DNA of 64,000 nucleotides from Flavobacterium macacae (GTDB lineage: Bacteria; Bacteroidota; Bacteroidia; Flavobacteriales; Flavobacteriaceae): contig NZ_RQVR01000014.1 of the NCBI RefSeq assembly GCF_003865365.1, forward strand, positions 10,244-74,243. The letters are read 5' to 3'. The notes under the pieces were generated by a model. That model ran no database searches. It worked only from the letters and a program-made list of their open reading frames with translations, and was not told where the DNA came from. Positions 8,259 to 15,335 of the stretch are shown one piece after another; position 1 is the stretch's first letter, and every line of letters starts with the position of its first letter. Both the position numbers and the translations under genes were made by a program.

Positions 8259-9419
8259 TTATTTTTTAGCGGGAGTACTAGTTGTTGATACTGAATCTTT
8301 TGTTGCAGGAGCTTGCTCATTTGCTGGAGCTGGCGCTTGTTTTTGAACATCTTGAGGAACAATTTCCATATCGTCTCTTAATTTAGACGCACCTTCAATA
8401 ACAACCATTTCGCCTTGTTGGATACCATCAGTAACGATGAAATTCAATTCAGAAGTTCCGTTTGTAGTTACAATTCTTGATTTCACTTTGTTTCCTTTTT
8501 CAACAACATAAAGTGTCTGTTTTCCCTGCACTTCAAAAATTGCATTTTGAGGCACAAGCATTACCTCTTTTTGGACAATTGGCAAACGAACAATTCCTGA
8601 AGAACCGCTTCTCAAAAGACCTTGTGGGTTATTGAATTCCGCTCTGAATTGTGTTGTTCCCGTTGTAGGGTTAACCAATCCGTTCATTGTTGCTATTTTT
8701 CCTTTTTGGTCGTATTCTGAACCGTCAACCAACAAAAGTGAAACTTCTGGCGCTGCTTTTAATTTTTCTGCCGTTGTTGCTCCTTTAAAAGTCTTGTTGA
8801 AGAAAAGCAATTGTTTTTCGTTCATAGAAAAGTAAGCACGGACAATTTTAGTGTCAGAAACCGTTGTCAAAGGCATTTCGCTCGTTGAACTAACCAAACT
8901 TCCTTCTCTAAAAGGAAGACTTCCGATAACCCCATTTACTGGAGAAACGATGGTTCCAAAACCAATGTTAGCAGCTATTGCGCCGTAAGCACTTTTTGCT
9001 TGCGCTAATCTAGCTTTAGCCGTTTCTAATTGCACTTCACTGATGATTTTTCTGTCCACCAATGGTTTCAAGCGGTCTACTTCCACTTGAGCTGCCTTTA
9101 CAGTTGCTTGCGCTGCTGCCGCATCTTGGTTTTGCGTTTGCGTTTCTAGTTTGAAAAGCAATTGTCCCTTTCTGACTACTTGACCTTCGTCAACATATAT
9201 TTTTTGGATAAATCCATTTACTTTTGGGCGAATTTCCACATTTTGCTGTCCTTCAAGATTGGCAGTATAATCTTGATAAACAACCGCATCTTGCTTGACT
9301 ATTGTCTGCACCGGAAACGGAACCGGACCTTGTGGCCCTTGCGCCTGTTCTTGTTTTTTACCACACGATGCTAAAACTACTACTGCAATTAAAGCACTAA
9401 AGATCGACTTCTTCTTCAT
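8259..9419 (-). CDS. RND efflux periplasmic adaptor (AcrA/MFP family)
   Basis: 386-residue membrane fusion protein. A lipoprotein signal ends at Cys19 (VVLASCGKK). The biotinyl-lipoyl halves are visible (GQNVEIRPKVNGFIQKIYVDEGQVVRKGQ is the first, split around a helical hairpin at about 95-150, with the second half at GFGTIVSPVNGVIG). Beta-barrel and membrane-proximal domains follow. The tail is a low-complexity Pro/Ala/Thr stretch (QAPAPANEQAPATKDS). It bridges the pump and the channel. It lies 33 bases after the regulator gene and 8 before the pump gene. Confidence 0.95.
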   Translation of the reverse strand: MKKKSIFSALIAVVVLASCGKKQEQAQGPQGPVPFPVQTIVKQDAVVYQDYTANLEGQQNVEIRPKVNGFIQKIYVDEGQVVRKGQLLFKLETQTQNQDAAAAQATVKAAQVEVDRLKPLVDRKIISEVQLETAKARLAQAKSAYGAIAANIGFGTIVSPVNGVIGSLPFREGSLVSSTSEMPLTTVSDTKIVRAYFSMNEKQLLFFNKTFKGATTAEKLKAAPEVSLLLVDGSEYDQKGKIATMNGLVNPTTGTTQFRAEFNNPQGLLRSGSSGIVRLPIVQKEVMLVPQNAIFEVQGKQTLYVVEKGNKVKSRIVTTNGTSELNFIVTDGIQQGEMVVIEGASKLRDDMEIVPQDVQKQAPAPANEQAPATKDSVSTTSTPAKK

Positions 9420-9452
9420 TCGAATTTATATAATAGGGGTTTGTTACTTGTT

Positions 9453-9932
9453 CTATTTTTCTATTTTGTCTAATTTCTTAATTGTTTTACTTAAAAAACT
9501 TTCAAACTCAATAACGTGATCTTGATATACTTTTAACATTTCAAGATTGGAACATTGAATTGGGTTTTCGGTAGTTTTCTTTCTGTAATCCAACATTCTT
9601 TTTACCATTTTCTTTTCATCAAGAACAATCTGCAGATAAGTGCGCATTCGATCTCCAAAAGAAGAAGGCTTATAGTATTTCTTTCTGTCGCCTGCTAACG
9701 TGTGATATTCTAATTTGCCCATTTTCAGCAAAAGGGTTAAATTGGTAGATACCGAACTTTTACTGGCTCCTAATTTGAAAACTAAATCATCGAAAGTCAA
9801 TCCTGATTTGCAATTTTCTACAATTAACAATGAAAGTATTCTTGCGGAAAGTGGCGAAAGTCGATGGTGTGTTTCAAAATGAATTCCAAACATCTCAATC
9901 AATTCTTCTTTTTCCTCTTGCATATTTGACAT
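9453..9932 (-). CDS. GbsR/MarR-family regulator of the efflux operon
   Basis: 159-residue winged-helix regulator. The HTH is around residues 25-90 (LSARILSLLIVENC, then FDDLVFKLGASKSSVSTNLTLL, with the wing near LAGDRKKYYKPSS). A C-terminal helix (SKTIKKLDKIEK) probably serves dimerisation. It is the first gene of the RND operon, the usual position of a local repressor relieved by a pump substrate. A perfect dyad TTTGGTTC-N10-GAACCAAA at 9960-9985, abutting its -7 element, fits autoregulation; this is inference. Confidence 0.85.
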   Translation of the reverse strand: MSNMQEEKEELIEMFGIHFETHHRLSPLSARILSLLIVENCKSGLTFDDLVFKLGASKSSVSTNLTLLLKMGKLEYHTLAGDRKKYYKPSSFGDRMRTYLQIVLDEKKMVKRMLDYRKKTTENPIQCSNLEMLKVYQDHVIEFESFLSKTIKKLDKIEK

Positions 9933-9948
9933 TATGTAAAATTTCCTG

Positions 9949-9956
9949 CAAAGATA
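9949..9956 (-). promoter_or_regulatory. Putative -7 promoter element of the RND operon
   Basis: Minus strand TATCTTTG, a match to TAnnTTTG, 16 bases before the ATG of the regulator gene. A TTTG lies 25 bases further upstream, longer than the usual spacing, inside the dyad. Confidence 0.6.
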
Positions 9957-9959
9957 CTT

Positions 9960-9985
9960 TTTGGTTCTTTAATCACCGAACCAAA
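9960..9985. promoter_or_regulatory. Dyad operator candidate for the GbsR/MarR regulator
   Basis: Perfect 8-base inverted repeat TTTGGTTC / GAACCAAA separated by 10 bases, three bases upstream of the -7 element of the efflux operon. A bound dimer here would block RNA polymerase. Confidence 0.6.
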
Positions 9986-10030
9986 CGAACTTAAATTTGT
10001 GTTAAATAATCTTTAAGAAAATAAATCATA

Positions 10031-10062
10031 AAAAAAGGCCTTCATTTCTGAAGACCTTTTTT
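10031..10062 (-). terminator. Rho-independent terminator of the first RlpA gene
   Basis: Stem AAGGcCTTCA / TGAAGaCCTT with one mismatch and a short loop, followed on the minus strand by a T run, immediately after the stop codon at 10066. Confidence 0.8.
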
Positions 10063-10065
10063 ACT

Positions 10066-10446
10066 TTATTTGATAATTTCTATACTTACTTTTAATGCTC
10101 CTTGGTTTTTATTTTCTGCAATATCCATAAACGCTTTTTTTGAAAGGTCGATATCTCTACCCGGAACCCAGGGTCCTCTGTCATTTATTTCGACAATTAC
10201 TGATTTAGAATTGACTTTATTGGTGACTCTTACTTTTGTACCAAATGGCAATTTTCGGTGTGCAGCAGTCAATTTACTATTGCTGAATTTTTCTCCGTTT
10301 GCCGTTTTTCTCCCGTTAAATTTATCGGCATAATAAGAAGCATGCGCGTTCTTTTTATACATTTTTCCGGAGACAGATTTGCTTGAAGAACAGCTTGTCA
10401 AAACGCTTCCAAGAACCAATAACAAAAGTAAAACCTTGCTTTTCAT
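10066..10446 (-). CDS. RlpA-like double-psi beta-barrel lipoprotein (copy A)
   Basis: 126 residues: lipoprotein signal ending at Cys19 (VLTSCSSSK), then a complete double-psi beta-barrel (about 35-125). It has the family motifs [34 protein letters not shown] and EINDRGPWVPGRDIDLS; the Asp residues in the last include the catalytic one of lytic-transglycosylase RlpA. There is no SPOR domain, so septal targeting by bare glycan binding is not expected. It lies 8 bases downstream of a close paralogue (copy B), a tandem duplication. RlpA proteins cleave peptidoglycan glycan strands; activity here is unproven. Confidence 0.9.
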   Translation of the reverse strand: MKSKVLLLLLVLGSVLTSCSSSKSVSGKMYKKNAHASYYADKFNGRKTANGEKFSNSKLTAAHRKLPFGTKVRVTNKVNSKSVIVEINDRGPWVPGRDIDLSKKAFMDIAENKNQGALKVSIEIIK

Positions 10447-10454
10447 AATCTATT

Positions 10455-10934
10455 TTATTCAATAATATCAATGGTAACAACCAAATGCCCACCATATTTG
10501 TTTGAGGCAATTTCCATAAAGGACTTTTTGGTCAAATCAATATCTCTGCCTTTGGTAAACGGCCCTCTATCTGTAATTTCTACCACAACTGACTTACCGT
10601 TTTTTTCATTTGTAACGCGAACTTTAGTCCCAAAAGGTAATTTTCTGTGGGCTGCAGTATATTTTTGGTTGTTAAAAATCCTACCACTTGCCGTTTTTCT
10701 TCCTGTAAATTTGTCAGCATAATAAGACGCGTGTGCATTTTTTTTAAATAACTTATACTTTTTTGTATCTGCCAATTTAAGGCTATCCGCAACAGCTATT
10801 TTTTTTACAGAATCTTTTGGTATTTCTAATTTCACTTGTGGAAACTTTTGAAACTCCTTATCATTACTGGAAAAACCGCTGGAAAAAATCAAAGCAATAA
10901 AGCACAACAATAGAATTGTAGTCTTATACTTCAT
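10455..10934 (-). CDS. RlpA-like double-psi beta-barrel protein (copy B)
   Basis: About 159 residues from the ATG at 10934 ([17 protein letters not shown]), which gives a normal signal peptide; a longer frame opens at 10964. A 40-residue linker precedes the double-psi barrel, which has [33 protein letters not shown] and [17 protein letters not shown]. The barrel is nearly the same as that of copy A, but this copy lacks an obvious lipobox and should be periplasmic and soluble. The 8-base gap and shared strand make one transcript likely. Confidence 0.88.
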   Translation of the reverse strand: MKYKTTILLLCFIALIFSSGFSSNDKEFQKFPQVKLEIPKDSVKKIAVADSLKLADTKKYKLFKKNAHASYYADKFTGRKTASGRIFNNQKYTAAHRKLPFGTKVRVTNEKNGKSVVVEITDRGPFTKGRDIDLTKKSFMEIASNKYGGHLVVTIDIIE

Positions 10935-11020
10935 AATAAACTTTTTTGTGTTTGGCCAATTCATCTTACAATTACTATACCCAAAATTAAAAAAAGCCCT
11001 ATTTTAGAGCTTCTTTGATA

Positions 11021-11464
11021 TTATCCAATCCAATTTCCCCAAGGAATCATTGCCAATAACAATATCAAACCTAGTGCATAAAAAATGGCTATTTTTTTGA
11101 ATTTTTTGCTTTCTTCAGCTCTCTTATGAGTGCTCCAACCCACTGTAATTAAAACTATTGCTATAATGTTAGTTACCGGATGCTCCACTGCAAGTTTTCG
11201 AAGTCCTTCATTTGACATCACGGCTTTCATACCGCTTTTAAAAGCATCCATTCCGTTTGGAGAAACAAAATATAAAATAAGCCCAAAAATAAATTGAATG
11301 TGTGTTGCTATAAGTGCAAAGAGTGCAATTCTTCTGTCTTTTGGTTTGAATTCATTTTTCGCTGAAATTCCGATTAATGAATTAATTACCGCAATTGCGA
11401 TCGTGATTAAAGCTACGTATGCAATACCTGAGTGCGCTTCTAAAATAATTTTGTAAGTATCCAT
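11021..11464 (-). CDS. Hypothetical four-helix membrane protein
   Basis: 147 residues with four hydrophobic segments (about 12-32, 45-68, 98-116 and 124-143). A His lies near the start (EAHSGIAY) and one in TM2 (IATHIQF), suggesting a b-type-haem-like four-helix bundle, though this is only a resemblance. Conserved proteins of this size and topology are common in Flavobacteriaceae without known function. It is monocistronic, with a weak hairpin (AAGC/GCTT near 10992-11011) after it. Confidence 0.75.
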   Translation of the reverse strand: MDTYKIILEAHSGIAYVALITIAIAVINSLIGISAKNEFKPKDRRIALFALIATHIQFIFGLILYFVSPNGMDAFKSGMKAVMSNEGLRKLAVEHPVTNIIAIVLITVGWSTHKRAEESKKFKKIAIFYALGLILLLAMIPWGNWIG

Positions 11465-11622
11465 GTTAAATTTGTTTTTACAAATATATCCAAAAAATGA
11501 ATTTTCTTAAAATTAAGTACTGACGGGTATCTTAATTCATAATCAGTCCAAATTACAAAAATAAATTTTAACAATTAACATTTCTTTAATTCAATTGTAA
11601 AGAAAATTCAAGTACAAAAACT

Positions 11623-11630
11623 TAAATTTG
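11623..11630 (+). promoter_or_regulatory. -7 promoter element TAAATTTG
   Basis: Match to TAnnTTTG ending 7 bases before the ATG at 11638. The transcript would start at or within a few bases of that ATG, leaving almost no leader. Confidence 0.5.
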
Positions 11631-11637
11631 CGGTTAA

Positions 11638-12045
11638 ATGCTAAAAAAAGTCAAACATATAATTTTCTTGTGCCTGTTCTTGTTTGGTTTACAATATGTA
11701 GCCAATGATAAGAAGGACGTGTCATTTTCTAATTTTGAAATAAAAAGTTATAGTTTAAAAAGAAATTCCAAAAGCATTACAAAACCAGAAAAAGAAAGAG
11801 CTACTTTTAGTTCACTTGATAAACTTCACAAGAAAAAAAGATTCTCAAGAACACACTATAATACTATTGCAGGCCTGTCAAAATGCAATGGCCTTAATCT
11901 AATTCTGGGTGTTTTTTCTTGTTCAAAATTTTCGCTTTTTGACAGTTCGAAATTTCATAAAAATTTTTCGAATTACACTTTCAACAATTCTTTTTGCCAT
12001 AGAAAACTTCTTTCTATTTTTTACTCCTTTCAAGCTTTTTGGTAA
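11638..12045 (+). CDS. Small orphan ORF with signal-like N-terminus
   Basis: 135 residues. The N-terminus looks like a signal peptide or anchor (KKVKHIIFLCLFLFGLQYVA). The rest is very basic and Ser/Lys/Phe-rich, with four Cys and a His (SKCNGLNLIL, FSCSKFS, NSFCHRKLL), and no family I recognise. Only one Met is available as start. A TAAATTTG promoter element sits 7 bases upstream, so the message would be nearly leaderless. Alternatively this is the non-coding leader region of the antiporter gene 78 bases downstream. Coding status is uncertain. Confidence 0.4.
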   Translation: MLKKVKHIIFLCLFLFGLQYVANDKKDVSFSNFEIKSYSLKRNSKSITKPEKERATFSSLDKLHKKKRFSRTHYNTIAGLSKCNGLNLILGVFSCSKFSLFDSSKFHKNFSNYTFNNSFCHRKLLSIFYSFQAFW

Positions 12046-12068
12046 ACATTTAATTTGATTATTCGTTT

Positions 12069-12089
12069 AGAACCTGAAATTTAGGTTCT
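12069..12089 (+). promoter_or_regulatory. Stem-loop upstream of the antiporter
   Basis: Perfect 7-base stem AGAACCT-N7-AGGTTCT, 34 bases before the antiporter ATG. No T run follows, so it is not an ordinary terminator; it could be an operator dyad or a leader hairpin. Confidence 0.4.
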
Positions 12090-12122
12090 GCAAAACATGT
12101 AAACTATTAAATTTTTCCAACA

Positions 12123-14366
12123 ATGAATGAAGTTAAACAAACGGCAGCAGAAGCCTCCCATCATCTTTATCCCCTGATCAGTGATTTGGGCTTAATTTTG
12201 ATGACTGCTGCAGTTGCCATTTTACTTTTTAAAAAAATAAAACAGCCATTGGTTCTTGGCTATTTAATTGCCGGATTTCTCGCCGGACCTTATTTTACCC
12301 TATTTCCATCGGTACAGGACAAACACAATGTGGAAGTTTGGGCAGAAATAGGCGTTATTATTTTATTATTCACCCTAGGTTTAGAATTCAGTTTCAAGAA
12401 GCTGATGAAAGTGGGCGGAACAGCTTCTGTCACGGCATCAGTACAAATTGTTTCGATGGTCTTCCTCGGCTATTGGGCCGGCCAGTTTATGGGCTGGTCT
12501 TCTATGGACAGTATTTTTTTGGGAGCTATTTTATCCATGTCTTCCACCACAATTATTCTTCGTGCATTTGATGAATTGGGCGTAAAAGGCCAAAAATTTG
12601 CAGGAATTGTTTTTGGCGCCTTGATTGTAGAAGATATCGTGGCCATTTTAATGATGGTTTTACTTTCTACCATTGCCGTCAGCCAGCAGTTCTCAGGAAT
12701 GGAATTAGTGGAATCCGTCTTAAAATTGGTTTTCTTCTTGATATTATGGTTTGTTGGGGGAATTTTCTTCATTCCGACATTATTGAAAAAAGCGAAAAAT
12801 CTTTTAAGCGACGAAACTTTACTGATTGTTTCGTTGGCTTTGTGTTTGATGATGGTTATTTTGGCAACAATGGCTGGGTTTTCTCCGGCACTTGGCGCAT
12901 TCATTATGGGTTCTATCATTGCTGAAACCACAAAAGCAGAACGCATTGAACACTTGGTCAAACCCGTAAAAGATTTATTCGGAGCCGTTTTCTTCGTTTC
13001 CGTCGGAATGCTTATCAATCCTGACACTTTAGTAGAATATGCCTGGCCAGTTATTATCATTACGTTACTGACCATTTTTGGAAAAACTATAAGTTCCACT
13101 ATTGGGGCCTTGATTTCGGGACAACCTTTAAAACAGTCGGTCCAAACCGGAATGAGCTTGGCACAAATTGGGGAATTTTCATTTATCATTGCCACTTTAG
13201 GGATGACGCTTGGCGTGACCAGCAATTTCTTATATCCAATTATAGTCGCCGTTTCAGCCATTTCAACGTTCACGACGCCCTTTATGATTAAGCTATCCAT
13301 CCCGGCCTACAACAAATTGGTCAAAATCCTTCCAGATAAATTTATAAAGGGGATTGAAAGCTATAGTTCAAGTTCGCAAACCATTAAAGCCACGAGCAAC
13401 TGGGTGTTGTTTGTGAGAGCCAGCATTATTCAGATCATCATCCATTCGGTTTTGATTATCGCCTTAATTTTGCTTTCTTCAAGAGTTCTGCTTCCGATGG
13501 TCAACGGTTCACAATGGGCAAATGTGGCCATTGCCACCGCCACTTTATTATGCATCGCTCCTTTTTTATACGCTTTGGCTTTACGTCAAGTAGCTACCAA
13601 AGCACTGAGCGACTTAAAAGCGGAAAACAAATTCAGGGCGCCGATTCGAATCGTAAATTTAATCCGGATCCTTTTTGGTGTTTTTTTCATTGGCTTTTTG
13701 CTGAACAGCTTCTTTTCGAGCCTTATTGCATTCGGGGCAGTTGTAGTCTTTGTCTTTGTTTACATGGCTTTTCCAAAGAGACTGCAGCTTTTTTACGAAA
13801 GGATTGAAAGTCGATTTATACAGAATTTTAATGACCGCGAAAATCAGGAAGCGACCAACAGCAAGCACGAATTGTCTCCTTGGGATGCCCACATGACAAC
13901 TTTTGAAATCGATGCTGATTTAAATATCGTCGGAAAACCGCTGCACGAATTAAAATTGAGAGAAAAAATTGGGGTAAATATTGCCGCAATTAAACGCGGT
14001 AGCTTTACGATAAATGTTCCGAGCCGAAACGAACAGCTTTTCCCGAATGACATTTTATATATCATTGGAACCGACAGGCAGATTGACAAATTTAAGGTTT
14101 ATGTGAACCAAAGCAAGGTTACAGTTCCAGAAAATGATGCCGAAACCGTATTGAAAAACTTTGAACTGAAGAATGAAAATTTTATTGGAAAAACCATCCG
14201 AGAATCGCAATTGCGAGAGAAGACCAATGGTTTGGTTGTGGGAATTGAGCGCGACGGACAGCGAATGATGAACCCCGAAAGCCACGTTATTTTAGAAAAA
14301 AATGACATCATTTGGATCGTGGGCGACAAAAAAAGAATGAACCTTATTACCTTAAATACAAACTAG
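12123..14366 (+). CDS. CPA2 cation:proton antiporter with C-terminal TrkA-C domains
   Basis: 747 residues. The N-terminal half (about 15-400) is a KefB/KefC-type sodium/proton exchanger fold of about 12 helices (LGYLIAGFLAGPYF, GLEFSFKKLMK, VEDIVAILMMVLL, FSPALGAFIMGSI). About 430-560 adds several more helices, and about 590-745 holds two consecutive TrkA-C/RCK-C-like domains (each with LREK and ENDIIWIVG-type motifs) without an N-terminal Rossmann RCK-N domain. It should exchange K+ or Na+ for protons across the inner membrane under ligand control. The DedA gene follows after 27 bases. Confidence 0.92.
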   Translation: MNEVKQTAAEASHHLYPLISDLGLILMTAAVAILLFKKIKQPLVLGYLIAGFLAGPYFTLFPSVQDKHNVEVWAEIGVIILLFTLGLEFSFKKLMKVGGTASVTASVQIVSMVFLGYWAGQFMGWSSMDSIFLGAILSMSSTTIILRAFDELGVKGQKFAGIVFGALIVEDIVAILMMVLLSTIAVSQQFSGMELVESVLKLVFFLILWFVGGIFFIPTLLKKAKNLLSDETLLIVSLALCLMMVILATMAGFSPALGAFIMGSIIAETTKAERIEHLVKPVKDLFGAVFFVSVGMLINPDTLVEYAWPVIIITLLTIFGKTISSTIGALISGQPLKQSVQTGMSLAQIGEFSFIIATLGMTLGVTSNFLYPIIVAVSAISTFTTPFMIKLSIPAYNKLVKILPDKFIKGIESYSSSSQTIKATSNWVLFVRASIIQIIIHSVLIIALILLSSRVLLPMVNGSQWANVAIATATLLCIAPFLYALALRQVATKALSDLKAENKFRAPIRIVNLIRILFGVFFIGFLLNSFFSSLIAFGAVVVFVFVYMAFPKRLQLFYERIESRFIQNFNDRENQEATNSKHELSPWDAHMTTFEIDADLNIVGKPLHELKLREKIGVNIAAIKRGSFTINVPSRNEQLFPNDILYIIGTDRQIDKFKVYVNQSKVTVPENDAETVLKNFELKNENFIGKTIRESQLREKTNGLVVGIERDGQRMMNPESHVILEKNDIIWIVGDKKRMNLITLNTN

Positions 14367-14393
14367 AATTACTTATTTTAATTACATTTCATA

Positions 14394-15089
14394 ATGGAAA
14401 ATTTTGATTGGAAACAGCTTATTAACCCCGAATTCTACATATCAATGGAAATTGGAGGCGTCAGCATTGGGCTTTTTGTGGTGCTTTTTATCGTTTTTGC
14501 AGAAACTGGCCTTTTTGCCGGATTTTTTCTTCCGGGAGACAGCTTGCTTTTCTTGGCAGGAATTTACAGTCGCGAATTAATAGAAAATATAACTTATATA
14601 GAGAGTGATTTTGGAAACGTAGCTTTACTTTCCACGCTTGTCGCACTTTCCGGAATTGTTGGAAACTCTGTTGGATATTGGTTCGGAGCCAAAAGCGGTT
14701 GGTATTTATATAAAAAAGAAGATAGCTTTTGGTGGAAGAAAAAATACTTGGAACAATCTCGTGTTTTCTTTGAAAAATATGGCGGGAAAGCAATTATCAT
14801 TGCTCGTTTTATGCCCATCTTGAGAACTTTTGCGCCGATCATTGCCGGAATTGTACAAATGGACAAAAAACGTTTTATGTTTTACAACATCTTAAGTTCG
14901 GTTATCTGGGCATTTGGCTTGATTATGGCGGGACACTATTTATATGGCTTCTTCTTGTCAGAATTTGATATCGATTTGAAGAAACATATTGAAATTATTA
15001 TCATCATTATCGTTTTGATTACAACGGTTCCAGTGGTAGTTAAATTCATAAAAGGAAACAAAGAAGAAACTCCGAAGGAAGATATTTAA
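14394..15089 (+). CDS. DedA-family membrane protein
   Basis: 231 residues, usual length for DedA/SNARE-associated proteins. Signature motifs are present: FLPGDSLLFLAGIY near 45-58, GNSVGYWFG near 90, FFEKYGGKAIIIARFMPILR near 130-150 and FAPIIAGIV. There are about five hydrophobic segments with re-entrant loops. The family moves lipid carriers such as undecaprenyl phosphate, and loss affects proton-motive-force homeostasis. Placement 27 bases after a proton antiporter, probably in one transcript, fits that theme. A strong terminator follows. Confidence 0.93.
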   Translation: MENFDWKQLINPEFYISMEIGGVSIGLFVVLFIVFAETGLFAGFFLPGDSLLFLAGIYSRELIENITYIESDFGNVALLSTLVALSGIVGNSVGYWFGAKSGWYLYKKEDSFWWKKKYLEQSRVFFEKYGGKAIIIARFMPILRTFAPIIAGIVQMDKKRFMFYNILSSVIWAFGLIMAGHYLYGFFLSEFDIDLKKHIEIIIIIIVLITTVPVVVKFIKGNKEETPKEDI

Positions 15090-15136
15090 TTAAAGAAAAG
15101 CAGCTGATAAAGAGGCTTCTTTACAAAATCATCAAG

Positions 15137-15172
15137 TAAAAAAGGGACAGAAATCTATCTGTCCCTTTTTTA
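15137..15172 (+). terminator. Rho-independent terminator of the antiporter-DedA unit
   Basis: Stem AAAGGGACAG / CTGTCCCTTT with a T run on the plus strand, 50 bases after the DedA stop codon. Confidence 0.88.
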
Positions 15173-15283
15173 TTGTCCAATTCTTAATTCTGGTAGCAAT
15201 AATGCGCAACCTTGATTTATCTGAACGCGCTCAGGCACCGCTTATTGCTCGTTTAAATTCTTTCTGCAGGCCATACAAACAAT

Positions 15284-15316
15284 AAAAAAGCCTCCCAAAA
15301 ATGAGAGGCTTTATTT
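15284..15316 (-). terminator. Rho-independent terminator of the TonB receptor gene
   Basis: Stem AGCCTC / GAGGCT with A/T-rich flanks giving a T run on the minus strand, 20 bases after the stop codon at 15336. Confidence 0.85.
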
Positions 15317-15335
15317 ACAAAACTAAAGTATCTAC

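Noticed and set aside
12470..13300. Minus-strand frame of 276 codons
   Set aside because: It lies wholly opposite the CPA2 antiporter gene, whose membrane motifs are clear; no family motif is seen in the reverse reading.
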